Positions 32,231 through 43,559 of a DNA stretch of 64,000 nt are shown here, one piece after another. The position numbers and the translations under genes are program-made. The DNA comes from Flabesymbios commensalis (lineage: Eukaryota; Annelida; Polychaeta; Terebellida; Flabelligeridae). Location of the stretch: contig OZ024903.1 in the NCBI GenBank assembly GCA_964017125.1, positions 84,702,300 through 84,766,299 of the forward strand, read 5' to 3'. Each line of letters begins with the position of its first letter. The first letter of the stretch is position 1. The notes under the pieces are model-generated. The model was not told where the DNA came from and searched no databases. It saw only the letters and a list, made by a program, of their open reading frames with translations.

Positions 32231-34192
32231 AGTGATGATGTGAAGTGGAGGGAGTATGGGGCGCCGCGACCTTTGTACACGTGGATTGAGACCTGATATG
32301 CTTCCATTAGAAAAGTAGGGCACAATTTGATTGGATTGACAGAAGTGCGACGTTCTCTGCAGCTGTTACACCGACTAGTAAGTAGTGTTATCGCTACATT
32401 TGTAAACAGCAGCCACCACTGTATTAGCTCGATTCATATCAGCTGGAAGTTTTTCAATCTGCGCAACACATCTATATGGGGTTATATCCAAGTAGGTAAA
32501 AACAACCCAGTTTATAAGACACGTTGACCCGGTACTGTCTCAATGTTGGGCCAGTTAATTTGAGATTCAGTTTGAGGCCAGCATCCCTTGTTTACGAAGA
32601 CTCCGTGCACCTGGGTCATTACATTTTATTTAAGACGCATAGGGGAACGGTTACGTATCCAGAATAAAATAAGGGGGTGCTTCGATATCTGAGACAATCT
32701 GCTAGGGTGTCCGCGAGCCTGCCCACTGGAAAGAAAATGAAGAGAACAGCAATAAATGGTGTTATTTCTGGACACCTTTCAAAGTTTGCACAAGTTTCTT
32801 GTGAAAAAACAATAGAGAAGGTTTGAGCAAATCCTGGAAATTAGTCATAATGAATTTTTTGATTAACACCAAATTTTTCACGTATTGATCAGACGAGATG
32901 CGCAAAATTAGACATACCGATATACATTGGTTTATATATTTATGACAATTTAAACTTTTCTTTTCGTTCTCTACACCACGCAGGATTTTCCAGGACATTA
33001 TGGAGCTAGCCGCTTTAAAATATATTTGCGCTGAGATAAAAAATTAAATGGGGAACCTATTGAACATACCGACCCTGAGAACTGGCAGTGCGAGGCCAAG
33101 TATTTGTCAAATATTGAGATGCGTTGAGTCCACACACACCCAATCTGCATAGTTTACCTTTAATCCCAATTGTTGAGTGTGCCAATGCTATTATGTTTAA
33201 ACTGAATGTTTTTGTGTTACAATAAACATTCAAACACAGATAAATTTGTTCATACATTTGTAAGTACAGTAGCTGGTGATGATTTCCAAAAAAAAGCCTA
33301 TTGAACAGATCCACCTGTCTCGAACAAATTACATATAGCTATACCCGATTTTCTGTGTCAGAAAATATCGAGTAAAAGTGCTGGCGTTATGGAAATTATT
33401 GTCATTGCCGTCATCGGAGCTTTCCGCGTCAAATTGATTCTTCCTCTTGCGACTTATTGATTTTGATATGTTTCCAATGGCAATTTCTGAGAAATCTGAA
33501 TTAACTTTACTGCCTCTAGATCGAGAAGAACGTCCCTTGTCTTTGCATATTGGAGTTGATAAAAGTATATAAAAGTTTGAAAAAATCTAGAAAAGAACAG
33601 CAAGCTACTAGCTTCCAGCTGGTAGACAAAGGACATGTTATTTTCAACACCCAAAGGGACAACTTATATTATTCCAATTTTCACACACCTGAAGTTGTGT
33701 CTCACAATTTCAGGAATATACAATAGCATGTGTACTTTTGACCTTGGGTGCCTCAATGGTCAATGACCCAATTTAGCCTGTATTTGCACAAAAGTGGCAT
33801 AAAGCTCGATTCATTTCATTTCATTTTGCCTCAATAGTCAAGCGGAGTATTATAACTTATCACTTTGAAAATATGCAAAATAGCTAGTTCTACAGTTTTG
33901 GCTTGCTTATAGAAACCCCTGCATACATCTTAACACTGATGTTTGTACAGCGTCATTCCAACTCGGAGTCTTTGTTTTTTGGGGCTCGCAACCGAACCGA
34001 ATTTGGGCCCGGTTTCACCAAACGTCTTAAGCTCACCGATTGGTTCAGTCTTAATGTTGATATGTCGGTTGGCGAAACCGAGCTCACATCCAGTTTGATA
34101 TGTCACTATTCTAAAAAGGTGAAAATCAATTATATTTGAATTGGCACTAGAATGGTAAAATCTGGATGTTATCAGGACTGGAAGGGTCCCCA
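32231..34192. other. Intronic; minor remnants only
   Basis: A P1 half lies at 32527-32600 (CAATGTTGGGCCAGTTAATT) and a family A scrap at 33680-33715 (TTTTCACACACCTGAAGTTG). A SINE-tail-like CATAAAGCTCGATTCATTTC plus ATTTC repeats lies at 33797-33830. No gene seen. Confidence 0.5.
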
Positions 34193-34293
34193 GCCAGCAC
34201 TAGACGGTAACCTGATGCTGTCTTAATGCCGGTCCACCGTCTGTGACGCTTGCCTAACATTAAGCTGTTATTGTTTTACCGTCTGTGTTGTGT
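34193..34293. repeat. Family P1 palindrome, diverged
   Basis: Loop TGT; arms share AGACGGTAA...TTACCGTCT outside and ACCGTC/GACGC inside, with mismatches between. It is followed after 11 bp by a second, better copy. Confidence 0.7.
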
Positions 34294-34304
34294 ATGAGGT
34301 GCCA

Positions 34305-34405
34305 GCGGACACGATGCACTGACCCAATGTTGATTCAATGCTGGGCCATCGTCTGCGACGCTGGTCCAACATTGAACGAACATTGGGTCAGTGCATCGTT
34401 TCTGT
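34305..34405. repeat. Family P1 palindrome, 101 bp
   Basis: ACGATGCACTGACCCAATGT on the left is matched by ACATTGGGTCAGTGCATCGT on the right; loop TGC. ATGCACTGACCC replaces the ACATTTACCC of the reference in both arms. Confidence 0.88.
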
Positions 34406-35145
34406 TGGGTGGTGGTGCCGTCAGCATGCTGTGTGTGTATACACAGACAGTACCCCTGCTGATGCCGAGCCCTGTTTGTTATTTCTGCACTGCAACTCTT
34501 CTTCTCCTGCAGTGCATCTGCCTAATCGTTGGCTATACGTCTCTGAAGCTGGCCCCACATTTCGCCTGAATCGTGTGTTTGTCTTCACTGTGATCTTCTG
34601 CGTCATGCATTGCTGATGGCGTTTCCTGCTCGCTCCTTGGTCTCAGTGGTCATATACATTCGCCGGGTGATTCCTTGTAGGGTTTAACCCTTATATATTT
34701 AACCTTATATTTTTCCATTTGAATCCTTAAATCAAGGAGGTTGAAAAGACCTCCTTGCTTAAAGCAAAGATAAATAGTTAAAAAAAAAATTAGGCTTGAA
34801 ATGAACAGAAAATGGGGAGTATTTCCACAATTCCACAGCTTCACATCATATTAGAAACATGCCACTGCTATTTATTCACATGAGTAGTCAGTACTCGATC
34901 TTAACCTACACCCTCTTTGCTTTTCTGAGGCTCAATATCTCATTCTGTTTTGACATTTACACTCTTAGTGCTCTTGGTTATCATTTAGTGGCGATTGGCG
35001 CCAATCAGCGATACTCTTCAATTGTTGCGACCTGCAACTCGACGCCATTGTGATTGAATGACAATTAGGCAAGCCGTACAGATAGGGGAGCGAACGACAA
35101 TGGCAACGAACTCCAACAAGAGTTCCTGCATTCATGCTACCCGGC
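34406..35145. other. Intronic, nothing recognised
   Basis: Overlapping short frames at 34285-34616 partly read through the P1 palindromes and are chance. A short inverted pair AAGGAGGTTGAAAAGACCTCCTT lies at about 34734. Confidence 0.5.
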
Positions 35146-35150
35146 AACTA

Positions 35151-35526
35151 CAGGGTTTCCCCCAGAAAAATGAGAAAGCATCATGGTAACTGGCGGCTCG
35201 GGTTCACGCGCTGAACCCGAACCGCCAGTTACCATGATGCTTTCTCAGACTGGGGTCAGGAGGCATACCCCCTTGAAAACTTCTGTATATAATACCCCTT
35301 GTAGTAACTTATAGAGCTAATATGTATCCATTATTTGCACTGATACATCATTTTTTATGACATTGTAAAATATTAAAGTAAAAAGTCCAGTTTGGGGAGA
35401 GCTTTTAATGATTTTATTGAAGCATCATGGCATTTGGAAAAGCATCATGGGAATTACTGAAGCATCAGGGTAAAAGCTTAAAGCATCATGGTACCATGAT
35501 GCTTTGATGCTTTGGGGGAAACCCTG
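35151..35526. mobile_element. CAGGG-ended MITE with a 36-bp near-perfect hairpin
   Basis: CAGGGTTTCCCCC (35151-35163) is mirrored by GGGGGAAACCCTG (35514-35526). AACTA flanks both sides (35146-35150; 35527-35531). Inside, 35171-35247 forms a hairpin with 36-nt arms, one mismatch and a CGCGC loop, starting TGAGAAAGCATCATGG. AAGCATCATGG recurs at least three more times before the right end. CAGGG ends recall hAT elements, but the 5-bp flank does not fit the usual 8-bp hAT duplication. Confidence 0.8.
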
Positions 35527-36597
35527 AACTAATGTGTAGATCAGATATTGAGTCTCTGTGTCTTATAGAGGTACCTGGTTCACACAAATAGAAGACTGGA
35601 ATCCTCACCACTTGTCAGTCTTCACTGTTTCGTCTTTCTGAGGATGTCCCTCTATTGAATGCACCCCTAGATCACTGTGGAATTTGTGTGGTTTTCTTTC
35701 CACAAGTGTAACCAGTTTCAAAGAGCAAAATGATGTGTGAAATTTGTGGAATTGATATATGATATTGACTTCTTTTTACAAATCTTAATAATTTTCATTC
35801 ACTTGAAGCTGTGTCTCTCACTACCGCGATACACATTTAAATTTAATATCTCAGAGCTGCAGGGGCTAAGTGGGGAGCCTACACGTTTTTAAGCAAACGT
35901 TTTAAACATGTTATAATTATAGTCTTTTTCATATATATCAATATCGAAATGGAATCGGCACTTCGACATTTATATATTATCGACTGAATAGCCAGTGTTC
36001 GCATGGTTAGCGCCAATCACGACTATCATTTTAACTTTTTGAAGTTGAAACCTTTCATCGATCAGCAGGATAAAAACATACTGGGCTCTCTTGATTTGAC
36101 AAATCTAAAGTAAGTTTCGCTTTAAGCAATCTGTCGGAGTCCATCGTAATCGGTATCGTAATGGAGTGAGTTAAGATAACAATATCGCGCAAACGGAAGC
36201 TCGAAGTCGGGACTATGCCCTACTCATATCGAATGACTCCAAGGGCTCTGTATCATGCACGTTACCGTAGGCAGCAGCCCTGACACTCCTTTGGGCCTTT
36301 GAACAGTTTGGATATGCACACACTGGATGCAAACAGTACTTCTGGGCATGCATGGAGGTTATATAGAGAGCCGCTTTGCTATGATCTTCGAGCCACAACC
36401 GTTGCAGTGGGTGAAACATTGCGATTATAGGGTATATTTCCAGATTTACGCGTAACAGAATTGACAGACATACCAGGAAATTTAGAGGTTGTGAGCAGCA
36501 CCTGATCAACTTGCTGCTGAGGGTATTATATTATGGCGTGATAAATGGCTGAAGTCTGGGGGGCTGAAAGGCTTATAGTCCCTACATACCCAGGAAA
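35527..36597. other. Intronic with family A scraps
   Basis: Family A core fragment at about 35788-35850 (TTCATTCACTTGAAGCTGTG, CACTACCGCGATACACAT). The rest, including the 36213-36509 minus frame, shows nothing convincing. Confidence 0.5.
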
Positions 36598-36672
36598 ATA
36601 GTTACCAGCGTCAGTTCTATGTTGTGCCGCCGTCTGAGGCACGACCCAGCACAGAACCAGCGTTGTGCGGGC
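36598..36672. repeat. Family P1 palindrome, decayed
   Basis: CCAGCGTCAGTTCTATGTTG TGCCGCCGTC then ACGACCCAGCACAGAACCAG CGTTG. The TTCTATGTTGTG/CAC-AGAA arm is private to this copy. Confidence 0.65.
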
Positions 36673-37239
36673 GTCGTCAGGTTGCGTAGATAGCACTGCA
36701 TAACACGGAAGACGTGCAATAAGGATAAAACACTTGGGTGCACTGGTGGCATTGACTCACGTCACCATAGGAACGTCCATTATAAACAAAGTCAGAATGC
36801 AGCATACTTTGGACTTACGCCGATTTAACACTACACACACCACTGTGTCCTGTTTTACTCATTTAATTGGCTGTTTTATTCTCCTCGTCCAATGGTTATA
36901 GATTTTCGTGGTTATTTTATTTAAAAGAAAATCTACTAACTAAAACTAAATAGGAAAACTGAAGTGGAAAGTTTGTGACATGCTGTGAGCTTTAGAAAAT
37001 AGCTTAAAATGTAAAGTTTACAGTACTAAAAATAATGAGGATGGTACGAAAAAAAGAGAGTAACATTACATAGTTACAGCTAAGTCAGTTGTTGAGTAAT
37101 GCAAGAGGTTCGCGTTTCAAATCCCGTTTTATGGGAATGCAACGTCACTGGTTTTTCTATCGTCACAAATTGCAAACAATGTCTATCTCGTGACAAGATT
37201 ATCTATTATTTGAATAGCTCGACTTTATATCACCCTACT
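36673..37239. other. Intronic, nothing recognised
   Basis: No feature beyond AT-rich sequence. Confidence 0.5.
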
Positions 37240-37365
37240 GTGCACTCACTCACTCATTTACTCACTCACTCACTCACTCACTCACTCACTCACTCACTCA
37301 CTCACTCACTCACTCACTCACACGCTCACGCAATCACGTAATCACACGATCACTCAATCACTCGC
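37240..37365. repeat. (CACT)n microsatellite
   Basis: A long CACT run, interrupted once, decays into CACGCTCACGCAATCACG-type variants at the 3' side. Confidence 0.95.
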
Positions 37366-37680
37366 TGCTTCATAAGAGAGTATGAGAGTTGATTTATAAG
37401 TGCCATCCACCACACAGTTCGTCTCAGACAGGTTCAGGCTCCGACCTTGTTAGCTGCTTGTTTTTGTCATGCGGTAATCAGCAATGGTGTGTATAACCAT
37501 AAAAACACCGTAAATTTCGCGGTTCTGGCTCCAGAAACACCCTTCACGAAGTCTGGGGAATAGCACAGAGAACTATTGTAGGATATGTAGACATGAAGGT
37601 CACCCACCAGAGCTCTGTGCATATTGCCAGCGTACCCCAGAATAGCCTGCACACGAACTGGGGAGCCGCCGCATCCAACA

Positions 37681-37780
37681 AAATAGGAGACAAGTTGAGA
37701 AAGCGCTGTTTCAAGGCCTGGCCAACGTCGCAGACGTTGGCCCAGATTTGAGACAACGCTTGGCCAGCATCTCGTATTGC
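37681..37780. repeat. Family P1 palindrome
   Basis: Inner arms GGCCAACGTC gca GACGTTGGCC; the outer part pairs GAAAGCGCTGTTTCAA with TTTGAGACAACGCTTGG. The 3' outer end reads ATCTCGTATTGC, close to the canonical terminus. Confidence 0.8.
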
Positions 37781-39750
37781 CGAGGGATTAATGGCACCAG
37801 CCTGTACACAAACACTGGCATTGCGACGCGCGCTGCCACTCTCCCAGTTGCTCGGTAAGTTTTCTGTGGCGATTGTCCACAGATCTGGCACATCCCGGGA
37901 GACGCATGTCACCTCTGAGTTAGTCGCGCCACAATAGGATTATAAGCACGGATCATCTGGATCGTGTTTTTGCTGGCAGGATGTGGCTGTAGGTTGACGG
38001 GCGTGCGGGTGGAGTCGCTGTCTGAGAGTCCTGGTGGTGGCCCGGGGTCCAGGTACATCCACCCACGGCCCGCCCGGATTACATACATGAGCCAGGCAGG
38101 AATCCCTGAATCCTAGTCTGTCCACTCAACAATATTATACACACGCCGGGTAATAACCTACGTCTGCACTTCGCCAGAAACAAACATCTCGCCGGCAGTC
38201 TCATTATCAACCGCTGCTCTCCTTGAAGGATTACACACCACTGTCTCTCCGAGTCAGTCTGCCATTGTACTCTATTTTCACCGGTGTGCCAAATTGGAAG
38301 CCGTCACGGTTTTTTGTGGATATTGTAGTGTCAGAATATAATACATCTTTTCTATTTTAATATGATTTAACCCCTTATATACTGAGCTCTGTCAATGTTA
38401 AGTGTGTTTCACTTGAATTTATAGATCGCTATAGATCGCTAAATTATTTATTGTGATTTTGCTGATCGATTCAAATCACTTTTTAAATTAAAAGGGTGTT
38501 AATAAAACTATTCAAACAACTAAATTCTTCATGGGTTATCGTCACTTTATGGGTTACTTATTAGGAAAGTTTTAAGTGCCAACAGGGGACATTGGCTACT
38601 TTTACAGTTAAGGAAGCTTGTCATCCAGTAGGCACAAACTTTACTGCGTAATCAGCTGAAGAATCGATTACATATATTTCCTGTTAAGATCGTATCTACA
38701 CCGCTCATACGAGCATGAGGCGACGTGCCCTCCCCCTACAGTTACCATGATAACCCACAAAGCACCAAATACATTATTCATTTTCCCTCCATTTGAAGTT
38801 GTGTCTCGCTACCGTGACCCACAACTGCAAGTTGGTAAAGGGATTATAAATGATGTCTAGGATTGGCGGTCAATGGGTTAATCATATACAGTACCTAAAC
38901 TGTTCAAAGTGCACTATTGGTTTACCTTTCTGCGCTATCAGGGATAGATCTTGGAGAGAGTGACACACTGCTGACGGGGCTGTGGAGCGCCGCTGATAGC
39001 GTCAACTGTGTTACGCCGAAACAAATCGTGAGACATTAGGTTACAAAGTGCCTACAATACCTAGTTATAAACTGTGAAGTACGTCAACAGGTGCGTGTTT
39101 TTGTGGAGGAATCCATTGTGAAGAGCTGGTACTACATACAAATGTGATATATGAACTACTCATAGAGGACTCGTGCTCAACAACCGGGTACAGAGAGAAT
39201 GGGAAAATTGCTCATAACTAGCTTGTGCTCAATACTGTCAGAATCGTGCTCAATACTGTGAGAACAGCTGAATTGTTCTCTGAGAAGACCTACTCATTCA
39301 TGTTCATCCACGTGAAGGGATATTACTCCCAACTGGGTTACAAGTATACACCTCCGCCTGGTCTTAAAAATGGTGCGAGTTCAAAACTTCATAATCAAAA
39401 TCGCAGTCTTATTTTAAAAGGCTCATTTTTTCACTCACTTGGAGGTGTGTCTCGCTACCGCAATCCACAACTCTTAGTGAGTGATGAGAAATAATATAAT
39501 CATAAATGTCTTGCAACGGAGCCGCACGTAATGTTATTAGAAACATATTTAAACGTATAGCCGCAGATATAGCCGCAAGTTATATTACGGTTGACTATAG
39601 ATAAGGTATTGAACTTTCACCATTTACAAAAATCACAAGGCATTGACTCGATGCTGTGGATCAATGTTTGACCTCCGTCTTCAATGACTAATGTTGATCT
39701 CCGATGCTGGCCCAACAGTAAACCGACATTGATCTGCCGCGAATATCCCA
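37781..39750. other. Intronic; scattered family A remnants
   Basis: GC-richer patch at 37780-38260. Family A remnants at 38369-38470 (TTAACCCCTTATATACTGAG), 38778-38890 (TCCATTTGAAGTTGTGTCTC, GCTACCGTGACCCACAACTG) and 39427-39485. A degenerate P1 at 39655-39742. No gene recognised. Confidence 0.5.
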
Positions 39751-39850
39751 GCAAGCACGACACGATAAACCAATGCCGATTTAATGTTGGCCCGCCGTCT
39801 CCGACGTTGCCCCAACATTAAATCAGCATTATTTACCGTATCGTCTTTGC
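39751..39850. repeat. Family P1 palindrome, 100 bp
   Basis: Left arm of 49 nt from GCAAGCACGACACGATAAAC, loop TCC, right arm of 48 nt ending ACCGTATCGTCTTTGC. CGATAAAC/TTTACCGTATCG is private but mirrored. Flanked by CCCA and CGGGA, near the CCCA...TGGG family ends. Confidence 0.88.
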
Positions 39851-40103
39851 CGGGATTCCAACCTGGTTGTTTTTTCTGCTCCCAGAGGCGGCGTTATTTA
39901 CCGCCATCCACTCCGTGGCGTCAGGTGATCTACACTCCGTATCGCCAGGTGATCTGGTGACCACAGTTAACTGACAGTCGGCAGTGGGCCGTGCTATTAT
40001 TAATCAGACTTTATGTAAAGCACCCGATCCATGCGGGTTGTTGGTGGTGCTTCACTTTGTGGATACTCTGGAAGGCATCAGCGAGCCTTGCCTCTAACAG
40101 GTG

Positions 40104-40190
40104 ATGGCAGACTCGTGGGGAGGACCATTGTTCGCCAAGTTATTTGGCAGGCGATGGAGGCAGAAACACGAGCGGCACAAGTCAGAAAAG
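40104..40190 (+). CDS. trio: Candidate alternative first exon (Trio short isoform)
   Basis: ATG at 40104 (AGGTGATGG: purine at -3, G at +4) opens 29 codons, MADSWGGPLFAKLFGRRW then RQKHERHKSEK, ending exactly at AAAAG|GTGAGT in phase 0. That matches the phase-0 start of the SH3 exon at 57279. The peptide is basic and matches no domain I know. The upstream 200 bp is GC-richer than the surrounding intron, as expected of a promoter. This is inference from splice signals and phase; the exon could be chance. Confidence 0.4.
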
Positions 40191-40204
40191 GTGAGTTTAT
40201 ATTA

Positions 40205-40295
40205 CGCCATCCAGGTTTACCCAGCGTTGGCATTATCTTGGGCCAAGCTGTGATACGTTGACCAAGCATTGTTCCAGCATTGCCCTTATGTATTT
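40205..40295. repeat. Decayed P1-like palindrome just after the candidate exon
   Basis: CATTATCTTGGGCCAAGCTGTGATACGTTGACCAAGCATTG loosely follows the P1 layout (split here: GGGCCAAGCTG tga TACGTTGACC). Pairing is weak. Confidence 0.35.
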
Positions 40296-40717
40296 TGTTA
40301 TAGATTTTGTTTTGGCACCATACCAACCAACCATATTAATTACTAGATGATTTATAGTAAAATAGTAGAAATTTGAAATTTATCTAATGTTTAGCTTGTT
40401 TCTGCTCAATATATAGTTCTACCATAGAGTTAGACTCAAATCATAGGCATGTGAGGAGTGAGAGTCATTACTGTTTGCCTTTGCACGACAGAATAGTATT
40501 ATAATATCATTGATAATGATACCAATTAAACAGATTTTGAAATTTAGAGCTGAACTGATGTCGCATTTCTTTGTCGAGATATTATGGGTTTACTTAAAGC
40601 AGTCATGTCGTGTTTTTTAAATATTGTGTGGACTCAGAAAATATTTTGTGAAGCTGATATTTCAATTTAAAAAAAATGTTGTTGCTCTATTGTTTCAAGT
40701 GAATTTAGATTTGAGAA

Positions 40718-40985
40718 GGGGGCGTGGCGCAATGGCCACAGCGCCTGACTGCCTCGCCAGTCATGCATGCGTCCCGGATTCGAACTCCGCTGTTTCCCTG
40801 TGGGGTTTTCAGAGGAACAGCATTGTTTCTCCCTTCTCAATGTGGCTAGGCGATCACGTTAATGGCGGCCTCGCCGAGTTAAGATTGAAACCAGTTTATC
40901 TACGCTAATTTCGCGCAGGGCCCCGCGCTGCGCGCTCCTCACACTCGCTAGATATTAGTAAAGATAGAAAGTGAAAGTGAAAACT
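40718..40985 (+). repeat. tRNA-derived SINE-like unit
   Basis: The head GGGGGCGTGGCGCAATGGCC contains an A-box-like TGGCGCAATGG; CGGATTCGAACTCC about 50 bp later resembles a B box. The body continues through GTGGCTAGGCGATCACGTTA and ends in GAAAGTGAAAGTGAAA. The tRNA cloverleaf is imperfect, so this is not called as a tRNA gene. Confidence 0.6.
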
Positions 40986-41329
40986 CAAGTGATCGTGGGC
41001 TGATTCATCACAGCATATTTGGCCGGGAAATCAGCTGGTTTCATTTCCGGATTCTCCCTGTGTACAGTCTTAACACCCGGAAGCGTGGATGTTTCCGGGG
41101 TAGCGTCATCTGGAATATTGGTCGACTTGGTGATCCACTATAGGTCCCAGTCACATGTGTTGAAACTGAAAGCATTGTGGTTTGGTATTGATTTGCATTT
41201 ACTCAACCAGATAACATGTCACTCACAATGTGGTGGCTCTTCTAGAGGCGTGTGTCCCACTTGACCACCAGCCACTGTATCGTATTTGCTGGGCCTGCCA
41301 GTTGAGCTGCGATGCCGGGTCAACATTAT
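40986..41329. other. Intronic, nothing recognised
   Basis: The short frame at 41019-41264 has no domain or splice signal in phase. Confidence 0.5.
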
Positions 41330-41546
41330 CCCTTTCAGCGCGGGGATCGTCTTTAGACGTCCGAATCTGACGTCTAGAGACGGTCCCCGCACTGGAAGAA
41401 TTAGACAAATATAAAAGCCGTAGACACACAGCAGAGGTATCAAAAGGAAGGGGCAAAAGCTAACTAAGACATAATTATATGATGTCTAATTGAAAAAGCC
41501 CTTTGGGCCCCATTGTTTGTACAAAAATATTTCAATCTTCTAATGG
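41330..41546 (+). mobile_element. Family D TTAA-type element with CGGGGA hairpin
   Basis: TTAT|CCCTTTCAGCGCGGGGATCG opens; GCGGGGATCGTCTTTAGACG then TCCGAATCTGACGTCTAGAG and ACGGTCCCCGC form a long hairpin with arms of about 20 nt. Right end CTTCTAATGG|TTAA. Shares AAAGCCCTTTGGGCCC-like text with 46783. Confidence 0.75.
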
Positions 41547-41649
41547 TTAAACCATTCCTTGGTTATACCAATATCACTGAACTTTATCAAATGTGTTGTC
41601 GTAGATACTCGGTTTAATAAATAACTGAGTTGTCTGTGTTCCACTAATA

Positions 41650-41700
41650 CAATTATTTGTCGTCAGTTAAAGCCGGAAATTGGGTCCGCAATTCCAGGTT
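41650..41700 (+). repeat. Family C palindrome fragment
   Basis: CCGGAAATTGGGTCCGCAAT TCCAGGTTCAAATG is the family C internal hairpin without element ends. Confidence 0.5.
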
Positions 41701-41741
41701 CAAATGTATGAAAAATTATATCGTTATATAGTGTAATTTAA

Positions 41742-41952
41742 CCCTTAGCCCGCGAAGTTAATTTCTTTAAATTTTCACCCAGTTGAAGTTGCGAGCCACA
41801 ACTTCAACTGGGTGAAAATTACTCATATTTGTTTAATTTGAGCACACATATTTGCAAATCATGATGTTTAAACACACATTTGGGTCCCAGTGATTTGGTC
41901 GTCAAATGAAACAGATTAGAAGCGACAATAGTCGTGATCAGTAGGATAAGGG
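41742..41952 (+). mobile_element. Family A MITE, subgroup A2, intact ends
   Basis: TTAA|CCCTTAGCCCGCG ... CAGTAGGATAAGGG|TTAA, 211 bp. Hairpin CACCCAGTTGAAGTTG / CAACTTCAACTGGGTG has the arm change C to G mirrored, and a very short loop CGAGCCA. Tail GATGTTTAAACACACATTTG is standard. Confidence 0.88.
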
Positions 41953-42048
41953 TTAAGTGTTGAAGTACATGGTCATGGAATCCGTATTATCTATAAAACA
42001 TTTACGTAGATAGTTATACGTTTTCAAGCAAGTTTTAAGCCTGATTAA

Positions 42049-42172
42049 CCCTCGACGCGCTACATTACAAAAAAATTTGGGAAGAAACATTTGCAAAACT
42101 TTTTAAAACACACATTTCGCTCCCAATACCAGTGATTTAATCGGACAAATGAAAAACGACTATAGTCCAGAT
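42049..42172 (+). mobile_element. Family A MITE lacking its hairpin
   Basis: TTAA|CCCTCGACGCGC followed directly by AAACATTTGCAAAACTTTTT, AACACACATTTCGCTCCCAA and GAAAAACGACTATAGTCC. The whole palindrome has been lost, as often happens to long hairpins. Confidence 0.65.
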
Positions 42173-42279
42173 GTTTTGTGGTAGATGCTTAGTTTATCTG
42201 ATAAGCCCATTAGCAAGTAAATGTTCAACTATGAATAATTATATAGCAATAGCAAACTGTTCAACAGACCAATGGTCAA

Positions 42280-42490
42280 CCCCTGAAGTGCTGCATCAAA
42301 AAAGATACATTTTCACCTACGTAAAGTTGTGTCTCGTCAGCGCGATCCACAACTGCAAGTGGGTGAAAATTACTTATAATTGTTCAATTTGAGAACAAAC
42401 ATTTGAATCCCAATAACAGTGTATAATAATAATCGGCTGATAAAACAGGCTATAAACGAATGTAGTTGCGCTTAAGCTGACCGAACCTTA
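42280..42490 (+). mobile_element. Family A MITE
   Basis: TCAA|CCCCTGAAGTGCTGC; hairpin CACCTACGTAAAGTTGTGTC then TCGTCAGCGCGATCCACAAC TGCAAGTGGGTG; tail AATCGGCTGATAAAACAGGC. Right terminus eroded. Confidence 0.7.
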
Positions 42491-42769
42491 AACTAACAAT
42501 GTGAGAACGTTTAGTGTTTGTTAGGTCTTTGGAGCGATATAGTGTGTTTTCGTCATGTATCACATTCACTGTATTACGAGTTGTTCGCTAGGTGGTGCAC
42601 ACGTTTCTCGTCCATCCGCCGGTCGTGTCTAAATCAATACAGCGATCGTCAACTCACAAGATACAAGGTAAATACAGCAGCACAAAACACAAGGTTTGAG
42701 TTGTCTTGGCCCATGTGTCTACTCCTGGTGCCAGATAGACCAAAATCTGACCTAACGGTGTTTCGATAT

Positions 42770-43080
42770 TACACCTGTACACCACCGTCTGCGACGTTGG
42801 CCTAATAATAAACCGTCTTCAGTAAATACGGCGTTATCTTATCAGCTACACTTCATGATAGTAATGCTTGAATACCCAGTGATCACCAGACATTCAACAT
42901 ATTAGGCTTTAATCCTAATTTTAATTTTCACCCACTTGAAGTTGTGTCCCGCTACCGCGACCCACAAATTCAAATGAGTGAAAATTACTCGTATTTGTTT
43001 AATGTTTGACTTTGTTCATCGTTTACGACGCTGGTGTAACATTAAAACAGCATTGGTTCAATGTGCTGTGTTTGCTGGGA
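42770..43080. repeat. P1 halves and a family A fragment fused
   Basis: 42770-42835 holds a P1 remnant (ACCACCGTCTGCGACGTTGG). 42912-43010 is a family A core (CACTTGAAGTTGTGTCCCGC, TACCGCGACCCACAAATTC), which runs straight into a P1 right half (GTTTACGACGCTGGTGTAAC ... GTGTTTGCTGGG) at 43015-43079. Confidence 0.6.
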
Positions 43081-43322
43081 TAGTAATGTTGGAAAATGTG
43101 CAGTTTACATCGATTATTATACAAATAAGTATTTAATTAACTCTAAGCATATTATATTAAAGAAGATTTGCAATTCTCATTTCGTGATATGTGATCACTG
43201 GTGATTGTGAACTATCTTTTGCATAATGTAATCGTAAATTGATGAAGATCACTTACGTTCAGGGGGCAGATGAATACGCGGCTTTATACCAGGCGTATTA
43301 TATAAGCCAAGAATCTATTAAA

Positions 43323-43559
43323 CCCTTCACCGCCAAATTATTCAATCTGAATTTTCACCCACTTGAAGTTGTGTCTCGCTGACGCGATCCACAACTTCAA
43401 GTGAGTGAAAATTATTCAGATTTGACAAAATGGAGGTCAACTGTTTTCAAATATTGCTGATTGATGTAACATTTTATATGTAACATGTTTAAAAGGTGGT
43501 ACTTTTTGTGCTAATAAAAAATGAAAACCCGAATATATGCGGCACCGGCAGTTGAAGGG
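43323..43559 (+). mobile_element. Family A MITE, subgroup A1
   Basis: CCCTTCACCGCC ... GGCAGTTGAAGGG|TTAA, with TTAAA on the left. The hairpin around CTCGCTGACGCGATCC is intact. Shares TTTGACAAAATGGAGGTCAA and ATGAAAACCCGAATATATGC with 25134 and 47100 almost base for base. Confidence 0.9.

Noticed and set aside
40718-40800. tRNA gene
   Set aside because: A- and B-box-like motifs are present but stems pair poorly and a SINE-like body follows; better as a SINE.
42518-42805. 95-residue plus-strand frame with a GTAAAT donor inside
   Set aside because: No ATG in frame ahead of the donor; overlaps a P1 remnant.
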